From JALORV01 sp963724365 (GTDB lineage: Bacteria > Pseudomonadota > Gammaproteobacteria > Burkholderiales > Burkholderiaceae_F), in assembly GCA_963724365.1 (NCBI GenBank), contig CAVRUR010000015.1, positions 16,379 through 80,378 of the forward strand: a stretch of DNA of 64,000 nt, written 5' to 3'. The position numbers and the translations under genes are program-made. A model generated the notes under the pieces. It did not search any database. It saw only the letters and a program-made list of their open reading frames with translations, and was not told where the DNA came from. Positions within the stretch are counted from its first letter, which is position 1. Every line of letters begins with the position of its first letter. Shown here piece after piece: positions 1-10,928 of the stretch.

Positions 1-50
1 TCCCGACCTTCGGCTCGATCAACATGATCGGCGGGGAGTGCGATAGGTGA
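1..50 (+). CDS. nuoD: NADH-quinone oxidoreductase subunit D, 3' end only
   Basis: The last 15 codons of a reading frame ending in TGA at 48-50 encode PTFGSINMIGGECDR. This matches the usual NuoD C terminus, which ends in a short Gly-Glu-x-Asp-Arg tail. NuoD is the 49 kDa-type subunit lining the quinone site of complex I. The stop overlaps the GTG start of nuoE, as expected for the nuo order. The rest of the gene lies outside the window. Confidence 0.8.
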   Translation, partial: PTFGSINMIGGECDR

Positions 51-520
51 GCACGATGAAACACCTGCTGCCCGAGTTCGAGCAGCTCAAGAAACGCTAC
101 CCGGCGGGTTTCGAGTCTTCGCTGACACTGCCGTGCCTGCGGCGCATCCAGAAGGAGCGCGGCTACGTGGCGGACGAGGACATCGACTGGCTGGTCGAGT
201 ACCTCGGGGTGCCGCGCATCCAGATCGAGGAAGTGCTGTCGTTCTACACGCAGTACCGGCGCCAGCCGATCGGCCACTGGCATCTGCAGACCTGCCACAA
301 CGTCTCGTGCTCGATGCGCGGCGCGGAACGCCTCATCGACCACCTGGCTCGGCGCCTCGGCATCCAGCCGGGTGAGACCACTCCGGACGGCCGCTTCACG
401 CTGTCACACGTCGAGTGCCTGGGTTCGTGCGGAACCGCGCCGGTGGTGATGGTGAACGACGCCTATCACGAGAACATGAGCGCCGAGAAGGTGGACACGC
501 TGCTGGAGCAGCTCAAATGA
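47..520 (+). CDS. nuoE: NADH-quinone oxidoreductase subunit E (24 kDa, 2Fe-2S N1a)
   Basis: A 157-residue thioredoxin-fold subunit of the complex I NADH module in the cytoplasm. The four ligands of the N1a [2Fe-2S] cluster are visible as C83-x4-C88 (CHNVSC) and C124-x3-C128 (CLGSC). Length is normal for the family. The GTG at 47 overlaps the nuoD stop; an ATG at 56 is a possible alternative and would remove three residues. The 3' end overlaps nuoF by ATGA, implying translational coupling. Confidence 0.95.
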   Translation: MSTMKHLLPEFEQLKKRYPAGFESSLTLPCLRRIQKERGYVADEDIDWLVEYLGVPRIQIEEVLSFYTQYRRQPIGHWHLQTCHNVSCSMRGAERLIDHLARRLGIQPGETTPDGRFTLSHVECLGSCGTAPVVMVNDAYHENMSAEKVDTLLEQLK

Positions 521-1828
521 ACGGCGGACGCAAGCTGCTGATGACGTTTGCGGTCACGCCGACCTCGCATCAACTCAACGAGGTGCGCGCGCGCGGCGGC
601 TACGAGACATTGCGCCGCGTGCTGACGTCGATGACGCCGGAGCAGGTGACCAAGGAAGTCACGGCGGCGGGCATCCTCGGCCATGGCGGGGCAGCCTTCC
701 CGGTCGGTCGCAAGTGGTCGGTCATTCACCTGAACGACTCACAGCCGCACTACCTGTGCGCGAACGCCGACGAAGGCGAGCCTGGCACGTTCAAGGACCG
801 CTGGATCCTGGAGAACGCGCCGCACCTGCTGGTCGAGTCGATGGTGATCGCCGCCTTCGCACTGCAGGTTCGCAATGCCTTCGTCTACATCCGGGGCGAG
901 TTCGACCTGCCGTATCGCCGGCTGCAGGACGCGGTGGACGAGGCCTACGCCGCCGGGTTGCTCGGAGAGAGGATCCTTGGGACCGACTTCAGCCTCGACC
1001 TCGTCGTCTATCGCGGCGCCGGGTCCTACGTCTGCGGCGAAGCGTCCGCTCTGATCACGTCGATCGAAGGCAAGAAGGGCTATCCGCGCAACCGGCCTCC
1101 ACGATTGACTGTACGAGGGCTGTATCAGCGGCCGACCGTCATCAACAACGTGGAGACACTGGCCAACGTGGCCATCATCGTCGGCATGGGTGCCGAGGAG
1201 TTCCGCAAGGTGGGCATCGCAAAAAGCCCGGGCACGCAACTCGTGTCGATTTCCGGCCACATCGAGAAACCGGGCGTCTACGAGGTCGAGTACGGCTATC
1301 CGCTCGCCAAGTTCATCTACGAGGACTGCGGCGGAGTGCTGGGCGGCAAGGCACTCAAGTGCATCATCCCCGGCGGCATCTCGACCAAGGTGCTGACGGC
1401 CGCGGACATCGCGACCGTGACCTACGACCACAAGGCTATGGAGGCAGTGGGTTCGCAGGTCGGATCCGGCGGCATGGTCGTCATCGCCGAGGGCACGTGC
1501 ATGGTGCGCCTGCTGCAGGTGATGCTGCGCTTCTACCACCATGAGTCGTGCGGGCAATGCACGCCGTGCCGTGAAGGCATGGGCTGGCTGCACCGGATCA
1601 TCGACCGCATCGTGGCGGGCCAGGGTCGGCCCGAGGACATCGACACGATGATCCGCATTTCGAATGCCAACGACGGCACGACGATCTGCGGCATGGGCGA
1701 CGCGGCCGGCTTCGCGACCGTCGGCATCATCGCCAAGTACCGCGACGAGTTCGAGTACTACATCGCCAACGGACGCTCGAAGAACGACGGCCGGCTCGAG
1801 GTCGGCGTGATGGAGCAGGAGACGGCGC

Positions 1829-1836
<8 letters not shown>
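517..1836 (+). CDS. nuoF: NADH-quinone oxidoreductase subunit F (51 kDa, FMN and N3)
   Basis: A 439-residue subunit that binds NADH, FMN and the N3 [4Fe-4S] cluster and starts electron flow in complex I. Visible motifs are the FMN/NADH glycine loop GHGGAAFPVGRKW, the segment NADEGEPGTFKDR, and the cluster ligands ESCGQCTPC near residues 343-351 with a fourth Cys in TTICGMG near 389. The glycine loop has His where most NuoF proteins have Arg, and DEGEPG is also common in NuoF-like subunits of hydrogenases and formate dehydrogenases. The ATG at 517 was chosen because it overlaps the nuoE stop; an open frame continues upstream but is only the shadow of nuoE. Confidence 0.95.
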
Positions 1837-3270
<1,434 letters not shown>

Positions 3271-3274
<4 letters not shown>

Positions 3275-4410
3275 TCCAGGACCTCGTCATCGCGATCGTG
3301 TTCATCACCTACGCCATTTCCGTGCTGATGGGCTTTGGCACGATCCTGACGTGGGTCGAGCGCAAGCAGGCGGCGGTGATGTCCGATCGCATCGGCGCCA
3401 ACCGCGCCTACCTGCGCATTCCCTTCACGCAGGTCAAGCTGGTCTGGTGGGGGCTGTTTCACGGCATGGCCGACGGCCTGAAGATGATCCTGAAGGAGGA
3501 CTTCAAGCCGAAGACGTACGACTGGTACGCCTACGCGGTCGCGCCGTGGGTCGTGTTCACGCCGGTGCTGCTGGTGTTCGCCGTCATTCCGTTCGGCGGC
3601 ATGCTGGTGCCGGGCGAGCTTGTTCCACCGCTGGCCGACTGGTTCGGCAATCGCAGCTACCCGATGCAGATTGCCCGGCTCGATGCCGGACTGCTGATGG
3701 TGTTTGCCTTCGGCGGCATGACGATCATCGGGGCCATGCTCGCGGGCTGGTCGTCGTCGAACAAGTTCTCGCTGCTCGGAGCGCTGCGCGCGGGCAGCCA
3801 GATGATCTCCTACGAAGTCATCATGGGACTGACGGTGCTCGGTCTGATCGTGATCTTCGGCACGGTGGATCTCAATTCGATCGTGCAGCAGCAGTCGGCC
3901 ACGGTGCTGGGGTTCCTGCCCGCCTGGGGCATCGTGCTGCAGCCATTCGCCGCGATCCTCTTCATGGTGGCCGCGGTGGCGGAAAACAAACGCATCCCGT
4001 TCGACCTGCCCGAGGCCGAGTCGGAACTCATCGCCGGCTACTACACCGAGTACTCGGCGATGAAAATGGGCCTGTTCATGTTTGCCGAGTTCATCGAGAT
4101 CGCGATCATCGGCGCGCTGTTCACGACGCTGTTTCTCGGCGGCTACAACCTGCCGTTCATGTCGGATGCCGGCTTCGAATTTCCCGGCGGGCACGTGGTT
4201 GCACTGAGCCACGGAGCGGTCGTGGTGACGCAGCTCGTCGTGTTCCTGGCCAAGGTGTTCGTGGTCTGCAGCTTCCAGATCCTGGTGCGCTGGTCGCTGC
4301 CACGCTTCCGCTATGACCAGGTGCTGCGCTTCGCCTGGAAATTCATGCTGCCGCTGGCGCTGGCCAACCTCGTCGCCACCGTGTTTGTCGTCTGGGGGTT
4401 GCAACTCTGA
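3271..4410 (+). CDS. nuoH: NADH-quinone oxidoreductase subunit H
   Basis: A 379-residue membrane subunit with about eight hydrophobic helices, placed where the quinone chamber meets the proton channel. Conserved loops are visible, including TWVERKQAAVMSDRIGANR near the N terminus and the acidic loop PFDLPEAESELIAGYYTEYS, both characteristic of NuoH. The start overlaps the nuoG stop (ATGA) and the stop overlaps the nuoI start (TGATG), so all three are likely translated in series. Confidence 0.96.
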
Positions 4411-4991
4411 TGGCGCGCAAACCCTACGTCCGCAAGCAGTACTGGAACCAGCCGACGATGTCGTGGTGGGAGAAGGCGTATTTCTTCGAGATCGTGCGCG
4501 GGCTCCTGATCACCGGCGGTGTGTTCGGCCGCAACATGCTGCGCTGGATGACCGGCCGCAAGGGCGCACTGACGACGTACTACCCGGAGGAAAAGCGCTG
4601 GGACTATGCCAAGGGCAACCGCGGCAAGCACGTGCTGACGCAGCGTGAGGACGGTTCTGGCCGCCCGCAATGCATCGCCTGCAACATGTGCGCGACCGTG
4701 TGCCCGGCCAAGGTCATCGAGATCGAGGCCGCCTTCGATCCTGCCGACACGGTCCACCCGAAGTATCCGGCCCGCTTCGAGATCGACTACTCACGCTGCG
4801 TCTTCTGCGGGCTGTGTGTCGAAGCCTGCCCCGAGGACGCGATTCGCATGGTCGAGGACGTTCCGCACCTGACCTCGTCCGACCGGCAACACATGTGGCT
4901 CGGCAAGGAGGAACTGCTGACCTGGCGGCCGCAGAGCGACGTCGCCAAGCACTACGCGGCTCCGGTCGCCACGCCACGGGGACATTCCTGA
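4410..4991 (+). CDS. nuoI: NADH-quinone oxidoreductase subunit I (two 4Fe-4S, N6a/N6b)
   Basis: A 193-residue ferredoxin-type subunit that carries electrons from NuoG towards NuoB. Two classical 8Fe ferredoxin motifs are seen: CIACNMCATVCP and CVFCGLCVEACP, each followed by the proline that closes the cluster loop. An N-terminal amphipathic or hydrophobic stretch (near residues 25-45) is typical and docks on the membrane arm. It overlaps nuoH upstream and nuoJ downstream by one base each. Confidence 0.96.
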   Translation: MARKPYVRKQYWNQPTMSWWEKAYFFEIVRGLLITGGVFGRNMLRWMTGRKGALTTYYPEEKRWDYAKGNRGKHVLTQREDGSGRPQCIACNMCATVCPAKVIEIEAAFDPADTVHPKYPARFEIDYSRCVFCGLCVEACPEDAIRMVEDVPHLTSSDRQHMWLGKEELLTWRPQSDVAKHYAAPVATPRGHS

Positions 4992-5515
4992 TGGGCACGC
5001 TGCTCGCCAACCTGGACACATTGCTGCTGGTCGTGTTCGCTGCCTGCGCGCTGGTCGGCGCTGCGCTGATGCTCGTGCTGCGCGAGCCGATGCGCGTGGC
5101 GCTTGCGCTGATATCGACGATGGTGTTCCTCGGCGGTATCTATGGCCTGCTCGGCGTTCACTTCATCGCGGCGTTCCAGGTGCTGATCTATGTCGGCGCC
5201 GTCATGGTGTTCATCGTCTACGTGATCATGCTGCTCGATCCGCGCGACTCGGCGGTCAGGCGCCGCTTTTCAGGCCTGCTGATCCCGGGCGTCGTCGGGT
5301 GCGGATTGTTCATCTGGGCGCTCAGCGCGCTGGTGTGGGACGGCGCGGGTGCGGTCAAGCACGGTTCCGGCGGCGCGGGCTTCACGCTGGCGCAGTTTTC
5401 CGCGGCTTTCCTCAACGAGTACTGGCTCGAGTTCGAACTCACGTCGGTCCTGCTGGTGGCCGCGATCGTCGCGGCGATCGCCGTCATCCAGGTCAGCCGG
5501 AGCAAGCATGGATAA
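4991..5515 (+). CDS. nuoJ: NADH-quinone oxidoreductase subunit J
   Basis: A 174-residue hydrophobic subunit with five predicted helices in the membrane arm of complex I. The segment HFIAAFQVLIYVGAVMVFIV is the conserved third helix that contains a pi-bulge in known structures. The ATG at 4991 overlaps the nuoI stop and gives the normal family length; the open frame runs further upstream but only inside nuoI. The 3' end overlaps nuoK by eight bases. Confidence 0.95.
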   Translation: MGTLLANLDTLLLVVFAACALVGAALMLVLREPMRVALALISTMVFLGGIYGLLGVHFIAAFQVLIYVGAVMVFIVYVIMLLDPRDSAVRRRFSGLLIPGVVGCGLFIWALSALVWDGAGAVKHGSGGAGFTLAQFSAAFLNEYWLEFELTSVLLVAAIVAAIAVIQVSRSKHG

Positions 5516-5810
5516 GGTGCAGATGCTGATCGGCCTGTCGATCGCGCTCTTCGCGATCGGGCTGACCGGCGTGATCATCCGGCGCAATGTCCTGGTGATG
5601 CTGATGTGCATGGAACTGATGCTCAACGGCGTCAACCTGAGCCTGGTGACCTTCGCGGCTCAGAGCGGCTCGGCGGTCGGCGCGGTCCTGGTGTTCCTGG
5701 TGTTTGTCGTGGCAACCGCCGAGATCGCGATCGCGATTCCGATCGTGCTGCTGCTCGTGCGCAGCAAGCGGACGCTCGATCTCGACGCGTACGCGGACCT
5801 CAGAGGCTGA
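5508..5810 (+). CDS. nuoK: NADH-quinone oxidoreductase subunit K
   Basis: A 100-residue protein with three transmembrane helices, the usual size for NuoK. The helix VLVMLMCMELMLNGVNL contains the conserved membrane Glu needed for proton pumping in the family, and a second acidic residue (ATAEIAIAIPIV) sits in helix 3. The ATG at 5508 overlaps the end of nuoJ. Its stop codon falls inside the first copy of the 13-bp tandem repeat that separates nuoK and nuoL. Confidence 0.95.
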   Translation: MDKVQMLIGLSIALFAIGLTGVIIRRNVLVMLMCMELMLNGVNLSLVTFAAQSGSAVGAVLVFLVFVVATAEIAIAIPIVLLLVRSKRTLDLDAYADLRG

Positions 5811-5839
5811 ACCCAGGGGCTGAACCCAGGGGCTGAACC
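5805..5839 (+). repeat. 13-bp tandem repeat between nuoK and nuoL
   Basis: The unit GGCTGAACCCAGG occurs twice in full (5805-5817, 5818-5830) and is followed by a partial third copy from 5831. The first copy contains the nuoK stop codon, and each copy places TGA in the same relative position. It occupies most of the 41-bp gap in an operon whose other visible genes abut or overlap. Replication slippage is the simplest origin. Confidence 0.9.
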
Positions 5840-5851
5840 GGTGACATTGCA

Positions 5852-7726
5852 ATGACAAACCTCCTGCTGCCGATTGTCCTGCTGCCGCTGATCGGCTTCC
5901 TGATCAACGGCCTGCTGGGCGAACGCCTCGGAAACCGCGCCGTCAGCGTGATTGCATGCGGACTGCCAATCCTGGCCTTCTTCATCGCCATCGGCGCGAC
6001 GATGGACCTCCTGTCCGGCGGAGCACCGCTCGTGCAGAAAGTGTTCACGTGGGCGCAGTTCGGCGACCGTTCGTTCGAGATTTCCTTCTACTTCGATCGC
6101 CTGACGGCCGTCATGGTGCTGATCGTCACGGGCGTCGGCTCGCTGATCCACATCTACTCGACCGGTTACATGCACGAGGACAAGAGCTATTCGCGCTACT
6201 TCGCGTACCTCAACCTGTTCCTGTTCTTCATGCTGATGCTGGTGCTGGGCCGCTCGCTGTTGGTTCTCTTCGTCGGCTGGGAGGGCGTGGGGCTGGCGTC
6301 GTACCTGCTGATCGGATTCTGGTTCGAGGACCCGGTGAAGGCGGCCGCCGGCAAGAAGGCCTTCATCACCAACCGCGTCGGCGACGCCGGCTTCCTGCTC
6401 GGCATGTTCCTGCTGTATCGCGCGCTCGGCACGCTGGAGATGGACCAGATCAACGCTGCCTTCCTGGCCGGGCCGGTCGCGGTCTCGGCCAGCCTTGTGG
6501 GCCTGTTCCTCTTCATCGGCGCGACCGGCAAGTCGGCCCAGATCCCTCTGCATGTCTGGCTGCCGGATGCGATGGCGGGCCCGACGCCGGTGTCCGCGCT
6601 GATCCACGCCGCGACGATGGTGACCGCAGGGGTTTACCTCGTTGCGCGACTGCACGGCATCTACCTGCACGCGCCCGAAGCGTCGGCGCTGGTCGCGACG
6701 ATCGGCGTGGCCACGGCGTTCTTCGCGGCGACCATTGCACTGGTGCAGACCGACATCAAGAAGGTGCTGGCGTATTCGACGATCTCGCAGCTTGGCTTCA
6801 TGTTCCTGGCGGCCGGCGTCGGTGCCTACGGTGTCGCGGTTTTCCATCTCTACACCCACGCCTTCTTCAAAGCGTGCCTGTTCCTCGGCGCGGGCAGCGT
6901 GATTCATGCGATGTCCGGCGAGCAGGACATCGGCAAGATGGGTGGGCTGGCGAAGAAGATCCCGATCACTTTCGTCACGTTCGCAGTCGCGACGGCAGCG
7001 ATCGCGGGACTGCCACCGCTGGCGGGATTCTTCTCCAAGGACGAGATCCTCTGGTTCGCGCTCGCCAGCGAGCAGGGTGGGGCGCCATGGCTGTTCGCGA
7101 TGGCGGTCGCGACGGCGCTGATGACCGCCTTCTACATGTTCCGGCTGCTGTGGCTGACGTTCTTCGGCACGCCGCGGATGGACGAGAAGACCGCGCACCA
7201 CATCCACGAATCGCCCGTGTCCATGACTGGCGTGCTGGTCGTGCTGGCCGTGCTGTCGGCGGTCGGCGGGTTCTTCTCGATCCCGCACTTCCTCGAACCG
7301 AGTCTGCCGCTGCCGTCCGTGCGGGCGGAATTGAAGTCGTTCCACACGACGCTGCTGGTGCTGTCGGTCGTCATCGCGCTGGCCGGGCTCGCCGGCGCGG
7401 CGTTCTTCTATGTGCGCAACGGTGCACGGGCAGCGCGCATTCGAGTGCATGTCGAGCCGCTGCACCGGCTGTTGTCGGGCAAGTACTACATCGACGAGTT
7501 GTACGAAGCACTGATCGGACGGCCGCTGCAGTGGGTCTCGGAGCGAGTCTTCCTGCGTATCGGTGATCGCATGCTGATCGACGGATCATTGGACGGCATG
7601 GCCGGCATGGCGCGCCGTGCAGCGGGACAACTCTCGCGCGTGCAGACCGGCAACCTGCATCTGTACGCCTTCTTTGTGCTGGCCGGGCTGGTCGCGGTGC
7701 TGCTGTGGAGCTGGGGCCATGTCTGA
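5852..7726 (+). CDS. nuoL: NADH-quinone oxidoreductase subunit L
   Basis: A 624-residue antiporter-like subunit at the far end of the membrane arm. The conserved pumping residues can be placed: Glu in GWEGVGLASYLLIGFW (helix 5) and Lys in GATGKSAQIPLHVWLPDAM (helix 7), followed by His-rich helix 8 sequence. The C-terminal part has the long lateral helix region typical of NuoL and ends with a final hydrophobic helix. Length is normal. It follows the tandem repeat and overlaps nuoM by eight bases. Confidence 0.96.
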   Translation: MTNLLLPIVLLPLIGFLINGLLGERLGNRAVSVIACGLPILAFFIAIGATMDLLSGGAPLVQKVFTWAQFGDRSFEISFYFDRLTAVMVLIVTGVGSLIHIYSTGYMHEDKSYSRYFAYLNLFLFFMLMLVLGRSLLVLFVGWEGVGLASYLLIGFWFEDPVKAAAGKKAFITNRVGDAGFLLGMFLLYRALGTLEMDQINAAFLAGPVAVSASLVGLFLFIGATGKSAQIPLHVWLPDAMAGPTPVSALIHAATMVTAGVYLVARLHGIYLHAPEASALVATIGVATAFFAATIALVQTDIKKVLAYSTISQLGFMFLAAGVGAYGVAVFHLYTHAFFKACLFLGAGSVIHAMSGEQDIGKMGGLAKKIPITFVTFAVATAAIAGLPPLAGFFSKDEILWFALASEQGGAPWLFAMAVATALMTAFYMFRLLWLTFFGTPRMDEKTAHHIHESPVSMTGVLVVLAVLSAVGGFFSIPHFLEPSLPLPSVRAELKSFHTTLLVLSVVIALAGLAGAAFFYVRNGARAARIRVHVEPLHRLLSGKYYIDELYEALIGRPLQWVSERVFLRIGDRMLIDGSLDGMAGMARRAAGQLSRVQTGNLHLYAFFVLAGLVAVLLWSWGHV

Positions 7727-9290
7727 CGCGACCGTGCTGAACCTGGTCCTGTTCCTGCCGGTCATCGGCATGGTGTTGCTGGCTGCCTGCCGCAGCGACA
7801 ACGCCGTGCGGCAACTCACGTTCTGGGTGACGGTGGTGCAGTTCGTGCTGACCCTGCGGCTCTACATGGAGTTCCAGGCCAACGTGCCCGGATTGCAGTT
7901 CGAGACGCGAATTCCGTGGATCGCGGACTGGGGCGTGCACTATCACATCGGCCTGGACGGTTTCAACGTGCTGCTGGTGCTGCTGACGGCTTTTCTCGGG
8001 CCGCTGGTGGTGGCTGGTGCGTTCAGCGCCATCCAGAAAGACGTCAAGCTCTTCTACGCGATGGTGCTCCTGATCCAGTTCACGATGCTGGGCACCTTCC
8101 TTGCGCAGGACCTGTTCCTGTTCTACGTGTTCTGGGAGGCGATGCTGATCCCGATGTTCCTGATGATCGGCATCTGGGGCGGCGAACGTCGCATCTACGC
8201 GACGCTGAAGTTCGTGCTGTACACGGCGTTCGGCTCGATCCTGATGCTCGCCGCGGTCATCTATCTCGTGTATTCGCTGCAGCAGAGCACCGGCACGCTG
8301 TCGTTCTCGTTCGCCGATCTGTACCGGCACCGGCTGCCGGTCCAGGTGCAGGGCTGGCTGCTGGCGGCGTTCGCCTTGTCCTTCGCGATCAAGGTGCCGA
8401 TCGTTCCGCTGCACACGTGGCTGCCCGATGCGCACGTCGAGGCGCCCACCGCGGGCTCGGTGATCCTGGCCGGCGTGCTGCTGAAAATGGGCACGTACGG
8501 CTTCATCAAGCTCGGCTTTCCGCTGTTCCCGCAGGCGGCCTCTGCTGCAGTCAACTGGGTGATGCTGGTGGCCGTCGTCAGCATCGTCTACGGCGCCTGC
8601 CTGGCGCTGGTGCAGACCGACATCAAGAAGATCATTGCGTACTCATCCATCAGCCACCTCGGCTACGTGATGCTCGGGCTCGCGAGCCTGGACCTCATCG
8701 GCATCCAGGGCGCGATCATCCAGATGGTGAGCCACGGACTGACCGCGGCGGGGCTGTTCCTGATGGTCGGCATGATCTACGAGCGATGCCACACGCGCGA
8801 ACTGGCGGCCTACGGTGGACTCGCGAAGGTTCTGCCGGTGTACTCGGTGTTCTTCATGATCCTGACGCTGGCGGCAATCGGCCTGCCGACGACCAGCGGC
8901 TTCACTGGCGAATTCCTGGTGCTGCTCGGCGCATTCAACGCGGCCTGGCCGATGCACCTGGCCGGCGACTCGGTGCCGCTGGTGCTGGCGGTGGTTGCAG
9001 TGACCGGCGTCGTGCTGGGAGCGATGTACATGCTGTGGTTTGCGCAGCGCTTCCTCTATGGCGCGGTCAAGGTGCCGCACGCGCCGATCACCGATCTCAA
9101 CGGCCGCGAGCGGGCGATTCTGGTGGCGCTCGTCATCGCCGTCTTCTGGCTGGGGCTCTTCCCGCAGGAGGCGATGCTCAAGACCGAGACGGCGGCACGG
9201 CAGTACCAGCAATGGGTCGACGTCGCAGGCCAGGGGTCCGGCGCCACTGCGCAGGCGCGCGCCGCGCTGCAACCGGAGGCCGCGCGATGA
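7719..9290 (+). CDS. nuoM: NADH-quinone oxidoreductase subunit M
   Basis: A 523-residue antiporter-like membrane subunit of complex I. The conserved Glu lies in FYVFWEAMLIPMFLMIG and the conserved Lys in FAIKVPIVPLHTWLPDAH. The second repeat of the antiporter fold includes QTDIKKIIAYSSISHLGYV, a strong family signature. The ATG at 7719 was chosen because it gives the normal length and overlaps nuoL; upstream frame is nuoL shadow. It overlaps nuoN by ATGA. Confidence 0.96.
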   Translation: MSDATVLNLVLFLPVIGMVLLAACRSDNAVRQLTFWVTVVQFVLTLRLYMEFQANVPGLQFETRIPWIADWGVHYHIGLDGFNVLLVLLTAFLGPLVVAGAFSAIQKDVKLFYAMVLLIQFTMLGTFLAQDLFLFYVFWEAMLIPMFLMIGIWGGERRIYATLKFVLYTAFGSILMLAAVIYLVYSLQQSTGTLSFSFADLYRHRLPVQVQGWLLAAFALSFAIKVPIVPLHTWLPDAHVEAPTAGSVILAGVLLKMGTYGFIKLGFPLFPQAASAAVNWVMLVAVVSIVYGACLALVQTDIKKIIAYSSISHLGYVMLGLASLDLIGIQGAIIQMVSHGLTAAGLFLMVGMIYERCHTRELAAYGGLAKVLPVYSVFFMILTLAAIGLPTTSGFTGEFLVLLGAFNAAWPMHLAGDSVPLVLAVVAVTGVVLGAMYMLWFAQRFLYGAVKVPHAPITDLNGRERAILVALVIAVFWLGLFPQEAMLKTETAARQYQQWVDVAGQGSGATAQARAALQPEAAR

Positions 9291-10672
9291 ACTGGTCCGT
9301 CATGCTCACGGCGATGCTGCCCGAGCACCTGCTGCTCGCCGGCATCGTCGTACTGATCTCGCTGGATGTCGCCGGCATCTCGTCGCGCTGGTCCGCGTCG
9401 GTGGCACTGCTGTTCACGCTGCTGTCGACCCTGGCCGCCGCGCTGCTGGCACTGTCGGGCTTCGAGGGTGCACCGTTTCCCGGGCACTTCTCGGTCGATC
9501 CTCCGACGCTGCTGGCGAAAGCGATCGTGCTGGCACTGGCGATCCCGATTCTTCAGATGTCGCGCAGCGAATTCGCCTCGGATGTCCGCTTCTACATCCT
9601 GCTGCTGTCGTCGCTCTATGGCGTCCTGCTCGTGACTTCGGCCGATGGCTTCCTGACGATGTTCCTCGGACTGGAGATCATGTCGATGCCGGTCTACGTG
9701 CTGGTGCTGCTGGCGTACCAGCGCCCTGAGGCGGCCGAGGCGGCGCTGAAGTACCTGGTGCTCGGAGGTGCTGCGTCGGCCATGTTCCTCATGGGAGCAT
9801 CGCTCGTCTACGGCGCGACCGGATCGCTCGCCCTCGACGCCTTCGTGCAGGCCGCGCAGGCCAGGGATGCGCTCGCGGTAGTGGCCGTCGTGCTGGTGCT
9901 GGTGGCGTTCTTCCTGAAGGCCGCGGTCGTACCCTTCCACGCATGGGCGCCCGACGCCTATGAGGCCGCCAGCGTACCGGTGACCGCCTACATGGCTACG
10001 CTGATCAAGGCAGGCGTGCTGCTCGCCGTGGTGCGGATCCTCGGCACGGCGAAGATAAGCAGTCCGCTGGTCGACCTGCTCGCGGTCCTACCGCTGATCT
10101 CGATGGTCTGGGGCAACCTGGCCGCGATGAGGCAGCCGAGCTTTCGCCGCATGATCGCGTATTCGTCGATTGCCCATGCCGGATACCTGTTCTTCGCGTT
10201 CCTCGGCGATGGCCCGACGCGCCTGCAGGCAGTGACCTTTTACCTGCTCGCCTACGGCCTGATGAACGCGCTGGCGTTCGCGTCACTGCCTGCCGGCAAT
10301 GACCCGCGGCGCGACCGGCTCGATGCGTTGAAGGGTCTGTACCACCGCCAGCCTTATGCGGCGATCCTGCTCGGCATCGCGATGCTGTCGCTGGCCGGCA
10401 TTCCGCCGTTTCCCGGATTCGTCGCGAAATTCCTCATCTTCAAGAACGTGATCGCAGCCGGGTACACGCTGTACGCAGTGCTGGGACTCGTGGGCAGCTA
10501 TCTGGGCATCTACTTTTACCTGCGCGTGATCCAGCTGATGTTCATGGGATCGCAGCCGGAGGGTGTCCCGGCGCAGGGCCGCATCGCGGTCGCTGCGGGG
10601 GTGCTCTGCCTGGTGCCGACGATTGCGCTGACGCTGTTCCCCGGAGCGGTGATCGCACTGCTCGGACCCTGA
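9287..10672 (+). CDS. nuoN: NADH-quinone oxidoreductase subunit N
   Basis: A 461-residue antiporter-like subunit, the last gene of the nuo operon here. Signature segments are MFLGLEIMSMPVYVLVLLAY (Glu) and FFLKAAVVPFHAWAPDAYEA (Lys), then RRMIAYSSIAHAGYLFFAFL. The start overlaps nuoM. After the stop there is a 256-bp gap with a GC-rich hairpin at about 10,718-10,739 that could end transcription but lacks a clear T run. Confidence 0.95.
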   Translation: MNWSVMLTAMLPEHLLLAGIVVLISLDVAGISSRWSASVALLFTLLSTLAAALLALSGFEGAPFPGHFSVDPPTLLAKAIVLALAIPILQMSRSEFASDVRFYILLLSSLYGVLLVTSADGFLTMFLGLEIMSMPVYVLVLLAYQRPEAAEAALKYLVLGGAASAMFLMGASLVYGATGSLALDAFVQAAQARDALAVVAVVLVLVAFFLKAAVVPFHAWAPDAYEAASVPVTAYMATLIKAGVLLAVVRILGTAKISSPLVDLLAVLPLISMVWGNLAAMRQPSFRRMIAYSSIAHAGYLFFAFLGDGPTRLQAVTFYLLAYGLMNALAFASLPAGNDPRRDRLDALKGLYHRQPYAAILLGIAMLSLAGIPPFPGFVAKFLIFKNVIAAGYTLYAVLGLVGSYLGIYFYLRVIQLMFMGSQPEGVPAQGRIAVAAGVLCLVPTIALTLFPGAVIALLGP

Positions 10673-10928
10673 GTTTCCGGGATCTGCAGGACCACGGCCC
10701 GCGGCCAGGCATCTTTCGGGCGCTGCGGTGCCGGCGCCCCGGATTTCATGTCATCGGGTCCGGCGTGGCGCGTTAGGATGCACGCCTGTCCATCAGCCGG
10801 GCACGCAAACCTGATGCGTCGAGTATCCACGATTCCCTGCAGCGGCGAACGCTGGCGGTCGTGAACGCCTGCTCTCTGCTTCGCGATCCGCATTCGACAG
10901 GTCCGCGTCGCCGGCCATCCTGCCGGGG

